A DNA stretch of 64,000 nucleotides, taken from contig CAZDGF010000008.1 in the NCBI GenBank assembly GCA_964505065.1, forward strand, positions 4,502-68,501. The letters are read 5' to 3'. The notes under the pieces are model-generated. The model worked only from the letters and a program-made list of their open reading frames with translations. It ran no database searches and was not told the origin of the DNA. This document shows positions 23,784-33,359 of this stretch, one piece after another; within the stretch, counting starts at the first letter, position 1; every line of letters starts with the position of its first letter. The stretch comes from JABMMZ01 sp964505065 (lineage in GTDB: Bacteria > Bacteroidota > Bacteroidia > NS11-12g > UBA955). A program made the position numbers and the translations under genes.

Positions 23784-25832
23784 CTAAAACTTCATTCTTT
23801 GTATTCTAACGGCATTTAAAATTGCTATAAGCGATACGCCCACATCTGCAAAAACGGCTTCCCACATAGTAGCTAAACCGCCTGCACCAAGCACTAAAAC
23901 AATTCCTTTTACTACAAATGCTAAAATAATGTTTTGCCAAACAATTTTTTTGGTTTGTTTGCCAATGTTTATAGCCATGGGTATTTTACTTGGCATATCA
24001 TCTTGAATAACAACATCGGCTGTTTCAATGGTAGCATCGCTACCTAAGCCGCCCATGGCAATGCCAACATCGCTTAAAGCCACAACTGGCGCATCGTTTA
24101 CGCCATCGCCCACAAAACAAACGGTTTCTTTTTTAGCTTTTATTTCCTTTACTTTATTTACTTTGTCCTCGGGCAATAAATCGCCAAAGGCATTGGTAAT
24201 TCCCAATTTATCGGCTACAAATTTCACCACGGTGCCTTTATCTCCACTAAGCATGGTGGTTTTTACGCCTAATGATTTTAGTTTGTCTATGGTTATTTGT
24301 GCATCTTCTTTGATACTATCTGCAATGGTTAGGTAACCTATAAATTTTTTATCATAAGCTATGGCTATTAAGGTGTAAACAATAGTTGTTGGGTCAATAT
24401 CATATTGAATAGAAAATTTATCCATCAGCTTAAAATTGCCTACCAATAATTCTTTGCCGTTTACGTTGGCTTTCAGTCCGTGTCCAGATATTTCTTCTAC
24501 ATTTTCCAATTTTATATTGCTATCAATTTTCCCAACATATTGATGTATTGCAGTTGCCACCGGGTGTGTACTTTGGCTTTCCAAAGCATTTACCATTTGC
24601 ATTATTTCTTCTTTATTAAACTCGGGTTTTAATATTAATTCTTGTACTTTAAAAACACCTTCGGTCATGGTGCCTGTTTTGTCCATTACTACATTTTGAA
24701 TATTGGCAATAAGGTCTAAAAAGTTACTGCCTTTAAACAATATTCCGTTTTTACTTGCAGCACCAATGCCACCAAAATAACCCAATGGAATGCTGATAAC
24801 CAATGCACAAGGGCATGAAATAACTAAGAAAACCAACGCTCTATAAAGCCATTGACTGAACACATAATTTTCTACAAAAAAGTAAGGCAGTGCTGTAATA
24901 AGTATAGCCAATAGAACAACAATTGGTGTGTATATTTTGGCAAATTTTCTGATAAATAATTCTGTTGGAGCTTTTTGAGCGGTTGCATTTTGCACCATTT
25001 CTAAAATTTTACTCAACTTGCTGTCGGTGTATGCAGTCGTTACTTTTATTTGTGCAACGGTATTCAAGTTTATCATTCCAGCCAATACCGTTTCGCCTTT
25101 GGCTTTGGTGTCGGGCTTACTTTCGCCTGTAAGGGCTGCGGTATTAAATGAGGCAGTTTCTGAGAGCAATTCACCATCCAATCCTAATTTTTCGCCTGGT
25201 TTTAGTTGAATAATATCGCCAATTTTTGATTCGCCTGCTTTGATGGTTTTGGCAATGTTATTTTCTAAAATGGTTACTTCATCGGGTCGTTGGTCGAGCA
25301 GGGTTTTAATATTGGCTTTGGCTCTGGTAACGGCTAAAGTTTGGAATACTTCGCCAACTGCGTAGAACAACATTACTGCTACACCTTCGGGGTATTCTGA
25401 AATAACAAAAGCTCCAATGGTGGCAATACTCATTAGTAAAAATTCCGAAAATACTTCGCCTTTACTAATAGCTACAATAGCTTCTTTTATGACAGGAAAA
25501 CCAACTGGTGCATAAGCTGCCAAATACCAAACAAACCGCACCCAGCCTATAAACCAAGCTTGTGGAAACCAATTGTCGAAAGCAATAGCAGCCAACAATA
25601 AAACCAAACTGATAATGGCGGGTATAAACATTTTAAAAGTGCTGTTGCTGCCGTTTGAATGTCCGTGTCCGTCATCATCGCCATGTTCTTCTTTTTTAGG
25701 TTCATCTGTGGCGCAGCAGCCTATTTCTTTATGCTCTTTTTTTAATTGCTTGTTGGCAACTGCATTTATTTTTTCTTCTTGTGTGCAGCAAAGCTGTTTG
25801 CCTTGTGCATCGTAGGTATGTTTATGCTCCAT
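23784..25832 (-). CDS. Heavy-metal P1B-type ATPase (Zn/Cd/Pb type likely)
   Basis: A 682-residue CPx-type ATPase that pumps metal ions out of the cytoplasm. Landmarks are TGES (235-238), the metal-site CPC at 340-342, the phosphorylated Asp384 in DKTGT, the nucleotide-site HP in STHPVA and GDGVND near the C-terminus. Instead of an HMA domain, the N-terminus has Cys-Cys pairs (LCCTQE at 14-19, GCCATDE at 38-44) and a His/Asp-rich run (GDDDGHGHS). The CPC and the N-terminus fit Zn/Cd/Pb-exporting ZntA/CadA types better than CopA; substrate is inferred. It is the last gene of the minus-strand metal run. Confidence 0.92.
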   Translation of the reverse strand: MEHKHTYDAQGKQLCCTQEEKINAVANKQLKKEHKEIGCCATDEPKKEEHGDDDGHGHSNGSNSTFKMFIPAIISLVLLLAAIAFDNWFPQAWFIGWVRFVWYLAAYAPVGFPVIKEAIVAISKGEVFSEFLLMSIATIGAFVISEYPEGVAVMLFYAVGEVFQTLAVTRAKANIKTLLDQRPDEVTILENNIAKTIKAGESKIGDIIQLKPGEKLGLDGELLSETASFNTAALTGESKPDTKAKGETVLAGMINLNTVAQIKVTTAYTDSKLSKILEMVQNATAQKAPTELFIRKFAKIYTPIVVLLAILITALPYFFVENYVFSQWLYRALVFLVISCPCALVISIPLGYFGGIGAASKNGILFKGSNFLDLIANIQNVVMDKTGTMTEGVFKVQELILKPEFNKEEIMQMVNALESQSTHPVATAIHQYVGKIDSNIKLENVEEISGHGLKANVNGKELLVGNFKLMDKFSIQYDIDPTTIVYTLIAIAYDKKFIGYLTIADSIKEDAQITIDKLKSLGVKTTMLSGDKGTVVKFVADKLGITNAFGDLLPEDKVNKVKEIKAKKETVCFVGDGVNDAPVVALSDVGIAMGGLGSDATIETADVVIQDDMPSKIPMAINIGKQTKKIVWQNIILAFVVKGIVLVLGAGGLATMWEAVFADVGVSLIAILNAVRIQRMKF

Positions 25833-25844
25833 TTTTTTTTATGA

Positions 25845-26819
25845 TTAATTTTTAATGATTAAATTAGTGAGTAAATTTTCGGTAAAGTATGTTTTAGAAA
25901 TTACGCTTGCTTGTTTTAAAAGTTCGGTCATTTTAGGTTGTTTTTTTGCTAACAAAGACATAGCTTTTAATTCTGCATCTTCAGTTTTTAAAAATTCGGT
26001 TTCTTGGTAGGCATCCTCTAATATTTTAATGCGCAATCCTTCATCTTTAATATTGCCTAATTCGGCTATCATCCAGCTAAGGGCTAAAAAATTATCTTTG
26101 TTAAATTGTAAATGTTGTGTAAGTAATGTATCAGGTTTTAATTGATTAAAAGGCGAATTGATAATGGTTTGGGTTAAATATTTTTCAATGCTTTTTTGCT
26201 TATTTTTTGTTGGCACTAATTTTGCAAAACCGCTTAAAGCTTGTACATAAATACTTAGCCAACGTAGTTTTCTGCGCAGCTCGTGTACATCTTCTTCAAT
26301 GTTATCAAAAGTAAAGTTGGTAGCTTTTGTAAAATCAATAATTTCTTTTATTTCATCGTCATAATATTTTTTAATATTTAAAATGAGTTTATCCTCTTTT
26401 TGCCAATCAGCATTGCTTAAGCGTTTTTCAATTTTGACAATACGTTTTCCATTAAGCCAATTTTCATTTTCCAAAAGTTGGTTAAGCCTATCTATTTTTT
26501 CATTTGCTTTTGTATCAATATATTTTTTTATTGTGTCGGGTATTTTAGCATTGGTTGAAAATTCTTTTTTAAAAGCAATGTAATAATCTACTGCGCCCAA
26601 TGCATCTTCTACTTGTTTGGCTTGTTCTTTTATTTTGCTAAAATCTTTTTTATCGTGCAGGTTAGAAAACATTTTGGCTAAACCTTCCACCATAAAAACG
26701 GGCGTGCGAAAATCGTTTAAATAAAGCCAAAGTGCAGGATTTTCTTGGCTTTTAGCATTTTCTAAAAGCGTTGTTATTTTTTTGATTTGAAAATCAAATC
26801 GTTGTTTTGAATGGTTCAT
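25845..26819 (-). CDS. Helical protein, possibly CHAD-like
   Basis: A 324-residue soluble, almost all-helical, Lys-rich protein. VHELRRKLRWLSIYVQALSG at about residue 185 resembles the Arg-rich helix of CHAD domains (consensus His-x-x-Arg-x-x-x-Arg-Arg), which bind polyphosphate. The other conserved CHAD histidines are not clear, so the assignment is tentative. It is 12 bp upstream of the P-ATPase and 12 bp after the bestrophin-like gene, so it belongs to the same operon; a link between polyphosphate and metal storage would make sense but is inference. Confidence 0.5.
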   Translation of the reverse strand: MNHSKQRFDFQIKKITTLLENAKSQENPALWLYLNDFRTPVFMVEGLAKMFSNLHDKKDFSKIKEQAKQVEDALGAVDYYIAFKKEFSTNAKIPDTIKKYIDTKANEKIDRLNQLLENENWLNGKRIVKIEKRLSNADWQKEDKLILNIKKYYDDEIKEIIDFTKATNFTFDNIEEDVHELRRKLRWLSIYVQALSGFAKLVPTKNKQKSIEKYLTQTIINSPFNQLKPDTLLTQHLQFNKDNFLALSWMIAELGNIKDEGLRIKILEDAYQETEFLKTEDAELKAMSLLAKKQPKMTELLKQASVISKTYFTENLLTNLIIKN

Positions 26820-26831
26820 TTTTTAAATATT

Positions 26832-27719
26832 TTAATTGGTATAATATTTTGTGTTATTCTGTTTTAAGTTGTAAGGTATGCCCAGCATTTCTTTTAGGTT
26901 ATTTTCAATGGTTTCGCATAAAGATATAATAGGCACATCGGTTGGTATATCTTCAAATGGGTCTTGCATGATGATAGCTGTTTTTTCAATAGCAATAAGC
27001 AATAGCGGTAGCGTGGCGGTAATAAGAATTTCTAATGCAATGCTTATATCATTGAGCCCAAAGGGCAATAAGGTGGCAAATACATAAATACTAAAGTGTA
27101 TTAAATGGCTATAATTTTTAGGAAATATTGTATTTTTAATTCGTTCGCATTTGCCCATTGCATCGCAAAGTTTAGATAATGTAGTATCTATTTGTACTTG
27201 TTTGTTGGCATCAATGGTATTTTCGTTTGAGCAGCGTAAAAGTTGCTTGGAATGAAGTAATAACAAAAATGCGGGCGTGTTATTGGCTTCAATTTTTTGT
27301 TCGCTTAAATAGTATTGCACCTTTTTAGAAAACCTTTTTTTACGCAAAGTTTCAGCAAGGGCAAAGCACCATATAATTTGTCTTTCGGCAAATTGTAGAG
27401 CCTCTTTTTTGTTGTCATTATTTATAGGAATATACAGCAATACTTGTCTGATTAATGTTCTAGAATCGTTCACAATTTCACCCCATACTTTTCTAGCTTC
27501 CCACCATCTATCATAAGATTGAGAGACTCTAAAACCCAGCAGCAGCGAAATCATTGTACCTATAACTACTGAAACGGGCAACGGAATTATAACAAAACTT
27601 AACAATGGACTATGGTCTATAAAACTAGCAAATACAGCATAAGAAATGATAAATATCAAATCCCATTTTATACTTTTAATAAAGTAAATAATAGATTTAT
27701 AATTATTTTCAATCAGCAT
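26832..27719 (-). CDS. Bestrophin-like ion channel protein
   Basis: A 295-residue membrane protein of the prokaryotic bestrophin (YneE/RFP-TM) family. The signature FRVSQSYDRWWEARKVWGEI with NDSRTLIRQV lies at about residues 64-93 after two membrane segments, and two more segments follow at about 210-250. The region after them (PFEDIPTDVPIISLCETIE) matches the conserved cytoplasmic part. Bestrophins form pentameric channels for anions or, in bacteria, cations. Its start overlaps the end of the MgtC gene by 11 bp. Confidence 0.85.
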   Translation of the reverse strand: MLIENNYKSIIYFIKSIKWDLIFIISYAVFASFIDHSPLLSFVIIPLPVSVVIGTMISLLLGFRVSQSYDRWWEARKVWGEIVNDSRTLIRQVLLYIPINNDNKKEALQFAERQIIWCFALAETLRKKRFSKKVQYYLSEQKIEANNTPAFLLLLHSKQLLRCSNENTIDANKQVQIDTTLSKLCDAMGKCERIKNTIFPKNYSHLIHFSIYVFATLLPFGLNDISIALEILITATLPLLLIAIEKTAIIMQDPFEDIPTDVPIISLCETIENNLKEMLGIPYNLKQNNTKYYTN

Positions 27720-28161
27720 GTTTTCTAATTTTTTCTTTCCATTTTCTATACCATTTGTAATGAGATACTTCTAAAATAAAAAACAATAAAATAGTAGCTA
27801 CAACCGCAATAATAAACATATTGAGCCCAACTGCAATACCTATGGATGCGGTACACCAAATAGTAGCAGCTGTGGTTAATCCTTTTGGTTTATTTTCAGC
27901 ATCTTTAAAAATAATGCCTGCACCAATAAAACCAATGCCTGTAACAACACCTGTCATAACCCTTGCTATGGCAGAATTATCTTTTGTAAGATGCGATGCA
28001 ATAATCATAAAAATACAAGCCCCTAAAGCTATTGATGCATAGGTGCGCAGCCCAGCATCTTTGCCGTCTCGTTCTCTTTCGTATCCTACAATAGCTCCAA
28101 GTATAATTGAAAGTAAAAGTTTGGCTGATAGTATAAGTTCTGCTAAAATATCTATGTTCAT
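27709..28161 (-). CDS. MgtC/SapB family membrane protein
   Basis: A 150-residue protein with the MgtC N-terminal domain: LLLSIILGAIVGYERERDGK (residues 15-34), AGLRTYASIALGACIFM, VVTGIGFIGAGIIFKD and GLTTAATIWCTASIGIAVGL. Four membrane helices are predicted, ending in a basic tail; there is no C-terminal ACT-like domain, as in SapB-type members. The biochemical role is uncertain; MgtC proteins modulate ATP synthase or ion balance in other bacteria. It overlaps both neighbours (4 bp with the MFS gene, 11 bp with the bestrophin gene). Confidence 0.9.
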   Translation of the reverse strand: MNIDILAELILSAKLLLSIILGAIVGYERERDGKDAGLRTYASIALGACIFMIIASHLTKDNSAIARVMTGVVTGIGFIGAGIIFKDAENKPKGLTTAATIWCTASIGIAVGLNMFIIAVVATILLFFILEVSHYKWYRKWKEKIRKHAD

Positions 28162-29285
28162 TTTTTTATTTTAAATATTAGTATTGCTAAAAAGGCAAGT
28201 ACTAAAGTAATAATACCGCCATAAAAAAAACTTTTATAGGGAAAGGTAGTACCCAAATAGCCTGCAATAGGATAAGCAATAGCCCACCATAAATGCGAAA
28301 AAGCAAAATGCGAGCCAAATACTTTGCCTTGATTTTCTGATGCAATATTTTCTGCAATCAATGTTTCGGAGGGCATATCGGCAAGGCTTTGCCCCAAGCC
28401 TGCCAACAACCAAAAAACCAATAAAACAGGAAATGAAACAAAATTTGCAAATAATATAGAAACACCTAAAAGCAAAGCCCCACTTGTAAGCGATACACTT
28501 CTTGTTTTAGACTTATCTAAATTGCCCAACAAAAAAGCTGTAATAGCTGCCCCAATTCCAAAAACTGCCATCAGCCAACCGTAATATTTATCGTCTAAAA
28601 TCAACCCATTTTTGATATGGTTAATGGTGTTTACCAAAATCATAGCACCAGCAATAGCCGATACAAACTCAATGGCTAATGCAAACCGCAAAATATTGCT
28701 TCCAAATAATAAGCGGATGCCTTTTAGAACATCTGCCCATGTATTGGTTATTTTTTCAGAGGTGTTAGAAACGCCTTTTTGCAAAGCGGCTGTGGGTAAA
28801 GAAATGATGATAAAGGCAGAAATTATAAATGTAATTACATCAATAAAAAATATTTGACGAGCCCCTAACCATATTGCCACTATACCTGCTAAAGCTGGTC
28901 CTAAAATGCCAAGCAATTGAAAAGTAGCATTAGAAAGCCCAACGGCTTCTCGCAAATAGGTGTTGCCTACAATTTGAGGAATAACAGCACGATAAGTGGG
29001 CGTAAAAAAAGCATTGAATACATTGAGCAAAAATACCAATACATAAATTTGCCATTCGGCATTAATAAATGGAAGGCAAAAAATAATGCCCATTCTAATA
29101 AAATGCGTTATATACAAAATCTTTTTTCTATCTACTTTATCGGCTAATACACCTGCAAATGGCGAAAAAATGATAAATGCCGATACCCTTAATGTAAGCG
29201 CAGTAGCTAATATTTTAGCCGAATTTTGGGGGCTAATTTGGTATGCCAGCAAAGCCAAACCCACCCACGAAAAAGCATCGCCCAA
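28158..29285 (-). CDS. MFS transporter (MFS_3/EntS-like) with non-ATG start
   Basis: A major facilitator with about 12 membrane helices over 375 residues from a TTG at 29285. The loop motif LADKVDRKKILYITHFIRMG after the second helix marks the family. The frame stays open 34 codons further upstream (to a stop at 29390) and encodes FTDSLKPLQNKVFAKLYIAQ and TINL, which looks like a proper first-helix lead-in; no ATG exists there, so the true start may be an unusual codon such as ATT at 29384. Substrate unknown; position in the metal run suggests efflux of metal or a chelate. Confidence 0.8.
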   Translation of the reverse strand: MGDAFSWVGLALLAYQISPQNSAKILATALTLRVSAFIIFSPFAGVLADKVDRKKILYITHFIRMGIIFCLPFINAEWQIYVLVFLLNVFNAFFTPTYRAVIPQIVGNTYLREAVGLSNATFQLLGILGPALAGIVAIWLGARQIFFIDVITFIISAFIIISLPTAALQKGVSNTSEKITNTWADVLKGIRLLFGSNILRFALAIEFVSAIAGAMILVNTINHIKNGLILDDKYYGWLMAVFGIGAAITAFLLGNLDKSKTRSVSLTSGALLLGVSILFANFVSFPVLLVFWLLAGLGQSLADMPSETLIAENIASENQGKVFGSHFAFSHLWWAIAYPIAGYLGTTFPYKSFFYGGIITLVLAFLAILIFKIKK

Positions 29286-29400
29286 TAAATTGATAGTTTG
29301 GGCAATGTAGAGCTTAGCAAAAACTTTGTTTTGCAGGGGCTTTAAGGAATCTGTAAAAAGGCTTACAATTTTAATATAGCTAATATGTTATAAAAAATTA

Positions 29401-29607
29401 TTAATGTTTGTGCCCTTCTTCGCCATGAGAATGACCGTGTTCTTTTTCATCAGGAGTTAATTCTTTAGTGTTAGAATGGTCGTGTCCATCGCCTTCTTTG
29501 TGTTCTGTTTTTGTTTCTTCGTTGGCCTTGGTTTTGTTATTGCTGTTGCAAGAAAGCATAAATAATGTAGCAAAGGCTACACACATAATTAAAATTGATT
29601 TTTTCAT
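29401..29607 (-). CDS. His-rich small lipoprotein
   Basis: A 68-residue lipoprotein. The signal ends in LFMLSCNSN (lipidated Cys20). The mature peptide is nothing but a charged, His-rich chain (EHKEGDGHDHSNTKEL, then EKEHGHSHGEEGHKH), 9 His in 48 residues, suited to bind Zn, Cu or Ni in the periplasm. No fold is expected. It follows the membrane-anchor gene by 34 bp. Confidence 0.8.
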   Translation of the reverse strand: MKKSILIMCVAFATLFMLSCNSNNKTKANEETKTEHKEGDGHDHSNTKELTPDEKEHGHSHGEEGHKH

Positions 29608-29641
29608 TTTGATATTTTGATTTTTAAATTGATTTGAAATT

Positions 29642-30271
29642 TTATGGATTTATTAATTGATACTGCCCTAATAAATTTATAGTTACTTCTATATCTGTAT
29701 TGGATTTGTTTTTAAAATACCATCCGTGTTTGCCTTCATAAGGTGCAATAAATGAACCTGCCATATTGTTAGCATTTGCAACGGTGTAGCTTTCAAAATA
29801 GCCCGATTTTGTATCTGCTGTTTTTACATCGCCATGCATATCTAAAAATAAAATACCTTGGTTTGTTTTCCATGCATATTTTACTTGTCCGTATTTTAAA
29901 ACTGCAATTTTGTATTCTATGCCTTTGCCTGCAGGAACTATAACTTTAATACTATCATTTCTGTTTTCATATTGCTTTATTGGTGCAGCATTTTTGCCTT
30001 CTATGGGCATGGGCACATTGGGCGCAGAGCCTACATTTTGTAGGGTTAATTCTTTAAATGTTTGTGTAATTGAAGGTGTTTCGTTTGTATTGTTATCCTC
30101 TTGATACAATTTTGTAAAACCAAATACTTTGCCTAAACCTGTATAATCTTTACCATACTCTGCAGGAAGCACCGCTACTAAAGCCAATATTAATGAAGTA
30201 ATTAAAGCAATTGTTGTAGCTTTTATTATTTGACTTGAGGTAAGATTAGGTTGTGAATTATTTGTTGTCAT
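29642..30271 (-). CDS. Transmembrane anchor protein of metal-resistance loci
   Basis: A 209-residue protein with one N-terminal membrane helix (residues 17-37, TTIALITSLILALVAVLPAE) directly followed by YGKDYTGLGKVFGFTKLY, the signature of the family annotated as transmembrane anchor protein in metal-resistance clusters. The rest is a periplasmic beta-rich domain with WKTNQGILFLDMHGD and SYTVANANNMAGSFIAPYEG and GWYFKN. Its exact role is unknown. It lies 10 bp after the HupE-like gene. Confidence 0.8.
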   Translation of the reverse strand: MTTNNSQPNLTSSQIIKATTIALITSLILALVAVLPAEYGKDYTGLGKVFGFTKLYQEDNNTNETPSITQTFKELTLQNVGSAPNVPMPIEGKNAAPIKQYENRNDSIKVIVPAGKGIEYKIAVLKYGQVKYAWKTNQGILFLDMHGDVKTADTKSGYFESYTVANANNMAGSFIAPYEGKHGWYFKNKSNTDIEVTINLLGQYQLINP

Positions 30272-30281
30272 TTTTTATTAT

Positions 30282-30992
30282 TTATGAATTAAAATATCCT
30301 GTAAGTTGGAAAGCCATTAACAAAAAACCTGCCATCATGAGTAGCGTATTTGTAATTACTGAAAAGCGCGAAAAAGAGTTGTACTTTCGCCAAACACTAA
30401 TTAAAATTAAAACAAATAGCAAGGCTACAAATTGACCAATTTCTACACCAATATTAAATCCAATAAGGTTGGTAAAAAGATTTTGTTTGCCAAAATTAAA
30501 TTCTTGCAATTTGGTGGCTAAACCCAAACCATGAAACAATCCAAAAATTAAAACTGCCATTTTGGTATTGGGTTGAAAATTAAATACTTTTTGAAATCCT
30601 CCTAAATTATCAAAGCCTTTGTAAACAATAGATAAAGCAATTATGGCATCAATTAAATAGGCATTTACTTGTAAATTCAACATTACGCCTAAAAGCAAAG
30701 TAATACTATGTCCAATGGTAAAAAAACTAACATACAATAACACCTCTTTGGGTTTATACAAGAAGAAAATAACGCCAACTAAAAACAATAAATGGTCGTA
30801 TCCTGTTATCATATGTTTGGCTCCTATGTATAAAAAAGGCATAAATGCAGCACCTTTATTGTCTTCTAAAAATGCTTTGGTTTCATTATCTACTCCATGA
30901 GCAAAAGCATCAATAAAAAAAAATAAAGCAACACTTAAAAATAAATAACTTAAAATTTTAGTATTGATGATATTGTTTTTTAAAAAATTCAT
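30282..30992 (-). CDS. HupE/UreJ-family membrane protein
   Basis: A 236-residue protein with a signal-like first helix ending in FAHG and about six further membrane segments. YIGAKHMITGYDHLLFLVGV (about residues 53-72) carries the conserved His-x-x-x-Gly-x-Asp-His motif of HupE/UreJ proteins, and SFFTIGHSITLLLGV and FGLFHGLGLATKL the other two His motifs. Family members import or export nickel or cobalt; in copper clusters the substrate is unknown. It is followed closely by the anchor and His-rich lipoprotein genes. Confidence 0.85.
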   Translation of the reverse strand: MNFLKNNIINTKILSYLFLSVALFFFIDAFAHGVDNETKAFLEDNKGAAFMPFLYIGAKHMITGYDHLLFLVGVIFFLYKPKEVLLYVSFFTIGHSITLLLGVMLNLQVNAYLIDAIIALSIVYKGFDNLGGFQKVFNFQPNTKMAVLIFGLFHGLGLATKLQEFNFGKQNLFTNLIGFNIGVEIGQFVALLFVLILISVWRKYNSFSRFSVITNTLLMMAGFLLMAFQLTGYFNS

Positions 30993-31043
30993 AATTTAAA
31001 AAAACAAATGTAATATAAGAAGTTGAAATGAGGTAATTTTTTT

Positions 31044-33359
31044 TTAATAATTTAAAACCAAACCAAATCCATACCCCATATCGCTATCGTAATGGGCGCT
31101 AATGCCCATATTTCTTTTGATAATGTACTTTATACCAGCCATATATTCTTTGTCTGTATTTACCATAAATGCACCACGCAATCTTTTAGAAAGCGGAATA
31201 TCTTCTCGCATTAGTTGCACCCTTACATTGCCATCGTGGTATATCTCGGTTTGTAATGTAACAAGCATTGGTAGGGTATAGGCAGCCCCAAAACTAAATT
31301 GTTGTCTGTTGTCGTGTGTATTGGTTTGTCCAAATAAGTTTTTCTCACCTTTTGGTTTTCCCATAGCATCTAAAGGTAATTTTCTGTATCGCCAATCAAA
31401 GCCTACAAAAGGCATTAGCCATTGCATTTTTCCAATATATCGCCCAATATGTGTTTCTGTTTCGTAGCCGTGGTGGTCGTTGTATCCCAAACGCCATTCT
31501 GTGCCAATGCTCCATCGTGTTCCTTGATACATCATAGTTCCATCGTTTCCGTTGGTAGCAAAATCGTTTTCTGCCATAAAATGAAATTTTCTATCATCGG
31601 CAAATAGTTTTCTTTGAGCCAATTTTGGGTTGGGAATTAATGGGTTAGGTGCTTGATTTTCATAAGAAAAAACTCTGCCCATTCCTGCCATCATGTGGTA
31701 TAAAATATGGCAATGAAAAAACCAATCGCCTTCTACATTGGCGTTAAATTCCAACGTATCGGTTTCCATAGGCATTATATCCACTATGTTTTTTAATGGT
31801 GCATTTTCGCCTTGCCCGTTGAGCAATCTAAAGTCGTGTCCGTGCAGGTGCATTGGGTGTCGCATCATAGAGCCGTTGTAAATTGTAATGCGTACATTTT
31901 CGCCTTTTTTGATAAGAATTTTATCAGCCTCTGAAACCACTTTGTTATCTAAACTCCACACATAGCGGTTCATATTTCCTGAAAGTTCAAACTTTAATTC
32001 TTTTACAGGTGCATCTTTTGGAAGTGAAGTTTTATTTGGAGATTTTAGCATAGCATAATTTAGCGTTGTAATATCCGAAAGTTTGTTGCTGTTATAATTA
32101 TCTTCGGTCATTTTCATGCCTTTCATTTTTGAATTTGCTTTTTTCTTTGCATCGCCTGTAATTTCAGGATACATTACCACGTTCATATCCATTTGATTTA
32201 AAGACATACTCATTCCCATATCGTCCAAATTTCCATTCATTTTCATCATATCGTTCATCATTTTCATGCCTTCAAAATATTTTAATCTTGGCAAAGGAGA
32301 AATTAATTGTTTGATACCATTGCCAATAAAGTATGAGGCAGAGTATAATCTATCTTCTGTTGTGGCTAAAAATTCGTACGCAGTATTTTCGGCAGGAATG
32401 GTTACAATTACATCATACGTTTCTGAAACAGCAATAATCAATCTATCTACTTCTACAGGTTCTATATCATTGCCATCGTTGGCTACAACGGTAATTTTTC
32501 CGCCTGCATACGTAAGCCAAAAGTAAGACGATGCTCCACCGTTGGAAATTCGCAGACGTACTTTATCGCCTGCTTTTAATTGCCTCACCCCTAACCCCTC
32601 TCCAAAGGAAAGGGGAACTGGCAACTCGCTTATTTGTTGTTCACTTTTTCCATTCATCAATATGTTTTCGTAATACACATCGCTTACATCCATTGCCAAC
32701 ATTCGTTTCCATTCGTTTTTGAGTTTGGTTTTGAAATGTCCTGCTTTAATGGCTTCTGTATAACTTTGCGTTGTTCCTTTTTTAATTGCTGGATAATCAT
32801 TGGCGTTGTGCAACATTCTATGAATATTTTCGGGCTTTATATTAGTCCATTCGCTTAAAACAATGGGCACTGTTGGCAAATCGTCTATACCTTTTCTAAA
32901 TGTTGCCTCACCCTCCGCCCTCTCCAAAGGAGATGGAACTTTTTTGAGCATTACAAAGTTGCCGTACATACCTATTTGTTCTTGCAAACCCGAATGAGAA
33001 TGATACCAATGCGTACCATTTTGTATGATAGGGAATTTATAAATATGGATAGTGTTTGGCTTAATAGGCATTTGTGTAAGATTAGGCACACCATCTTCTT
33101 TGTTAGGCAAAAACAATCCGTGCCAATGCAAAGAGGTTTCTTCTTTGAGCAAATTATGTACGTGAATTTCTGCTGTATCGCCTTCGGTAAAAGTAAGTGT
33201 TGGCATTGGAATTTGTCCGTTTACGGCAATGGCTCTTTTTTCTTTACCTCCAAAGTTTACTAAGGTATCTTTAACATAAAGGTGGTATCGAACAGTTTTT
33301 TGGGCTGTTGCATTGAATGCAACAAGCAGTATTATTAACAATATATTTATTTTATTCAT
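31044..33359 (-). CDS. Multicopper oxidase fused to CopB-like outer-membrane domain
   Basis: A 771-residue exported protein. After a signal peptide, residues 25-590 are a three-domain multicopper oxidase: HWHG (78-81 region) and GTHWYHSHSG in domain 1, MRHPMHLHGHDFRLLNGQGE and WFFHCHILYHMMAGMGRV in domain 3. Met-rich runs (KMMNDMMKMNGNLDDMGMSM, KMKGMKM) are typical of PcoA/CopA. Residues 610-771 resemble the CopB beta-barrel (MAENDFATNG through HYDSDMGYGFGLVLNY). It should oxidise Cu(I) in the cell envelope. Two short DNA repeats are inserted in frame (32581-32619, 32904-32940). It overlaps the haem-protein gene by 8 bp. Confidence 0.9.
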   Translation of the reverse strand: MNKINILLIILLVAFNATAQKTVRYHLYVKDTLVNFGGKEKRAIAVNGQIPMPTLTFTEGDTAEIHVHNLLKEETSLHWHGLFLPNKEDGVPNLTQMPIKPNTIHIYKFPIIQNGTHWYHSHSGLQEQIGMYGNFVMLKKVPSPLERAEGEATFRKGIDDLPTVPIVLSEWTNIKPENIHRMLHNANDYPAIKKGTTQSYTEAIKAGHFKTKLKNEWKRMLAMDVSDVYYENILMNGKSEQQISELPVPLSFGEGLGVRQLKAGDKVRLRISNGGASSYFWLTYAGGKITVVANDGNDIEPVEVDRLIIAVSETYDVIVTIPAENTAYEFLATTEDRLYSASYFIGNGIKQLISPLPRLKYFEGMKMMNDMMKMNGNLDDMGMSMSLNQMDMNVVMYPEITGDAKKKANSKMKGMKMTEDNYNSNKLSDITTLNYAMLKSPNKTSLPKDAPVKELKFELSGNMNRYVWSLDNKVVSEADKILIKKGENVRITIYNGSMMRHPMHLHGHDFRLLNGQGENAPLKNIVDIMPMETDTLEFNANVEGDWFFHCHILYHMMAGMGRVFSYENQAPNPLIPNPKLAQRKLFADDRKFHFMAENDFATNGNDGTMMYQGTRWSIGTEWRLGYNDHHGYETETHIGRYIGKMQWLMPFVGFDWRYRKLPLDAMGKPKGEKNLFGQTNTHDNRQQFSFGAAYTLPMLVTLQTEIYHDGNVRVQLMREDIPLSKRLRGAFMVNTDKEYMAGIKYIIKRNMGISAHYDSDMGYGFGLVLNY
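32581..32619 (-). repeat. In-frame short repeat in oxidase gene, copy A
   Basis: TGCCTCACCCCTAACCCCTC followed by TCCAAAGGAAAGGGGAACT. It matches 32904-32940 in most positions and, on the minus strand, codes for PLSFGEGLGVRQ, a peptide that does not belong to the oxidase fold. Repeats of this kind (CTCTCC-AAAGG core) are common in genomes of the phylum. Confidence 0.65.
32904..32940 (-). repeat. In-frame short repeat in oxidase gene, copy B
   Basis: TGCCTCACCCTCCGCCCTCT followed by CCAAAGGAGATGGAACT, in the same direction as copy A, coding for PSPLERAEGEA on the minus strand between two strands of the first cupredoxin domain. Confidence 0.65.
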
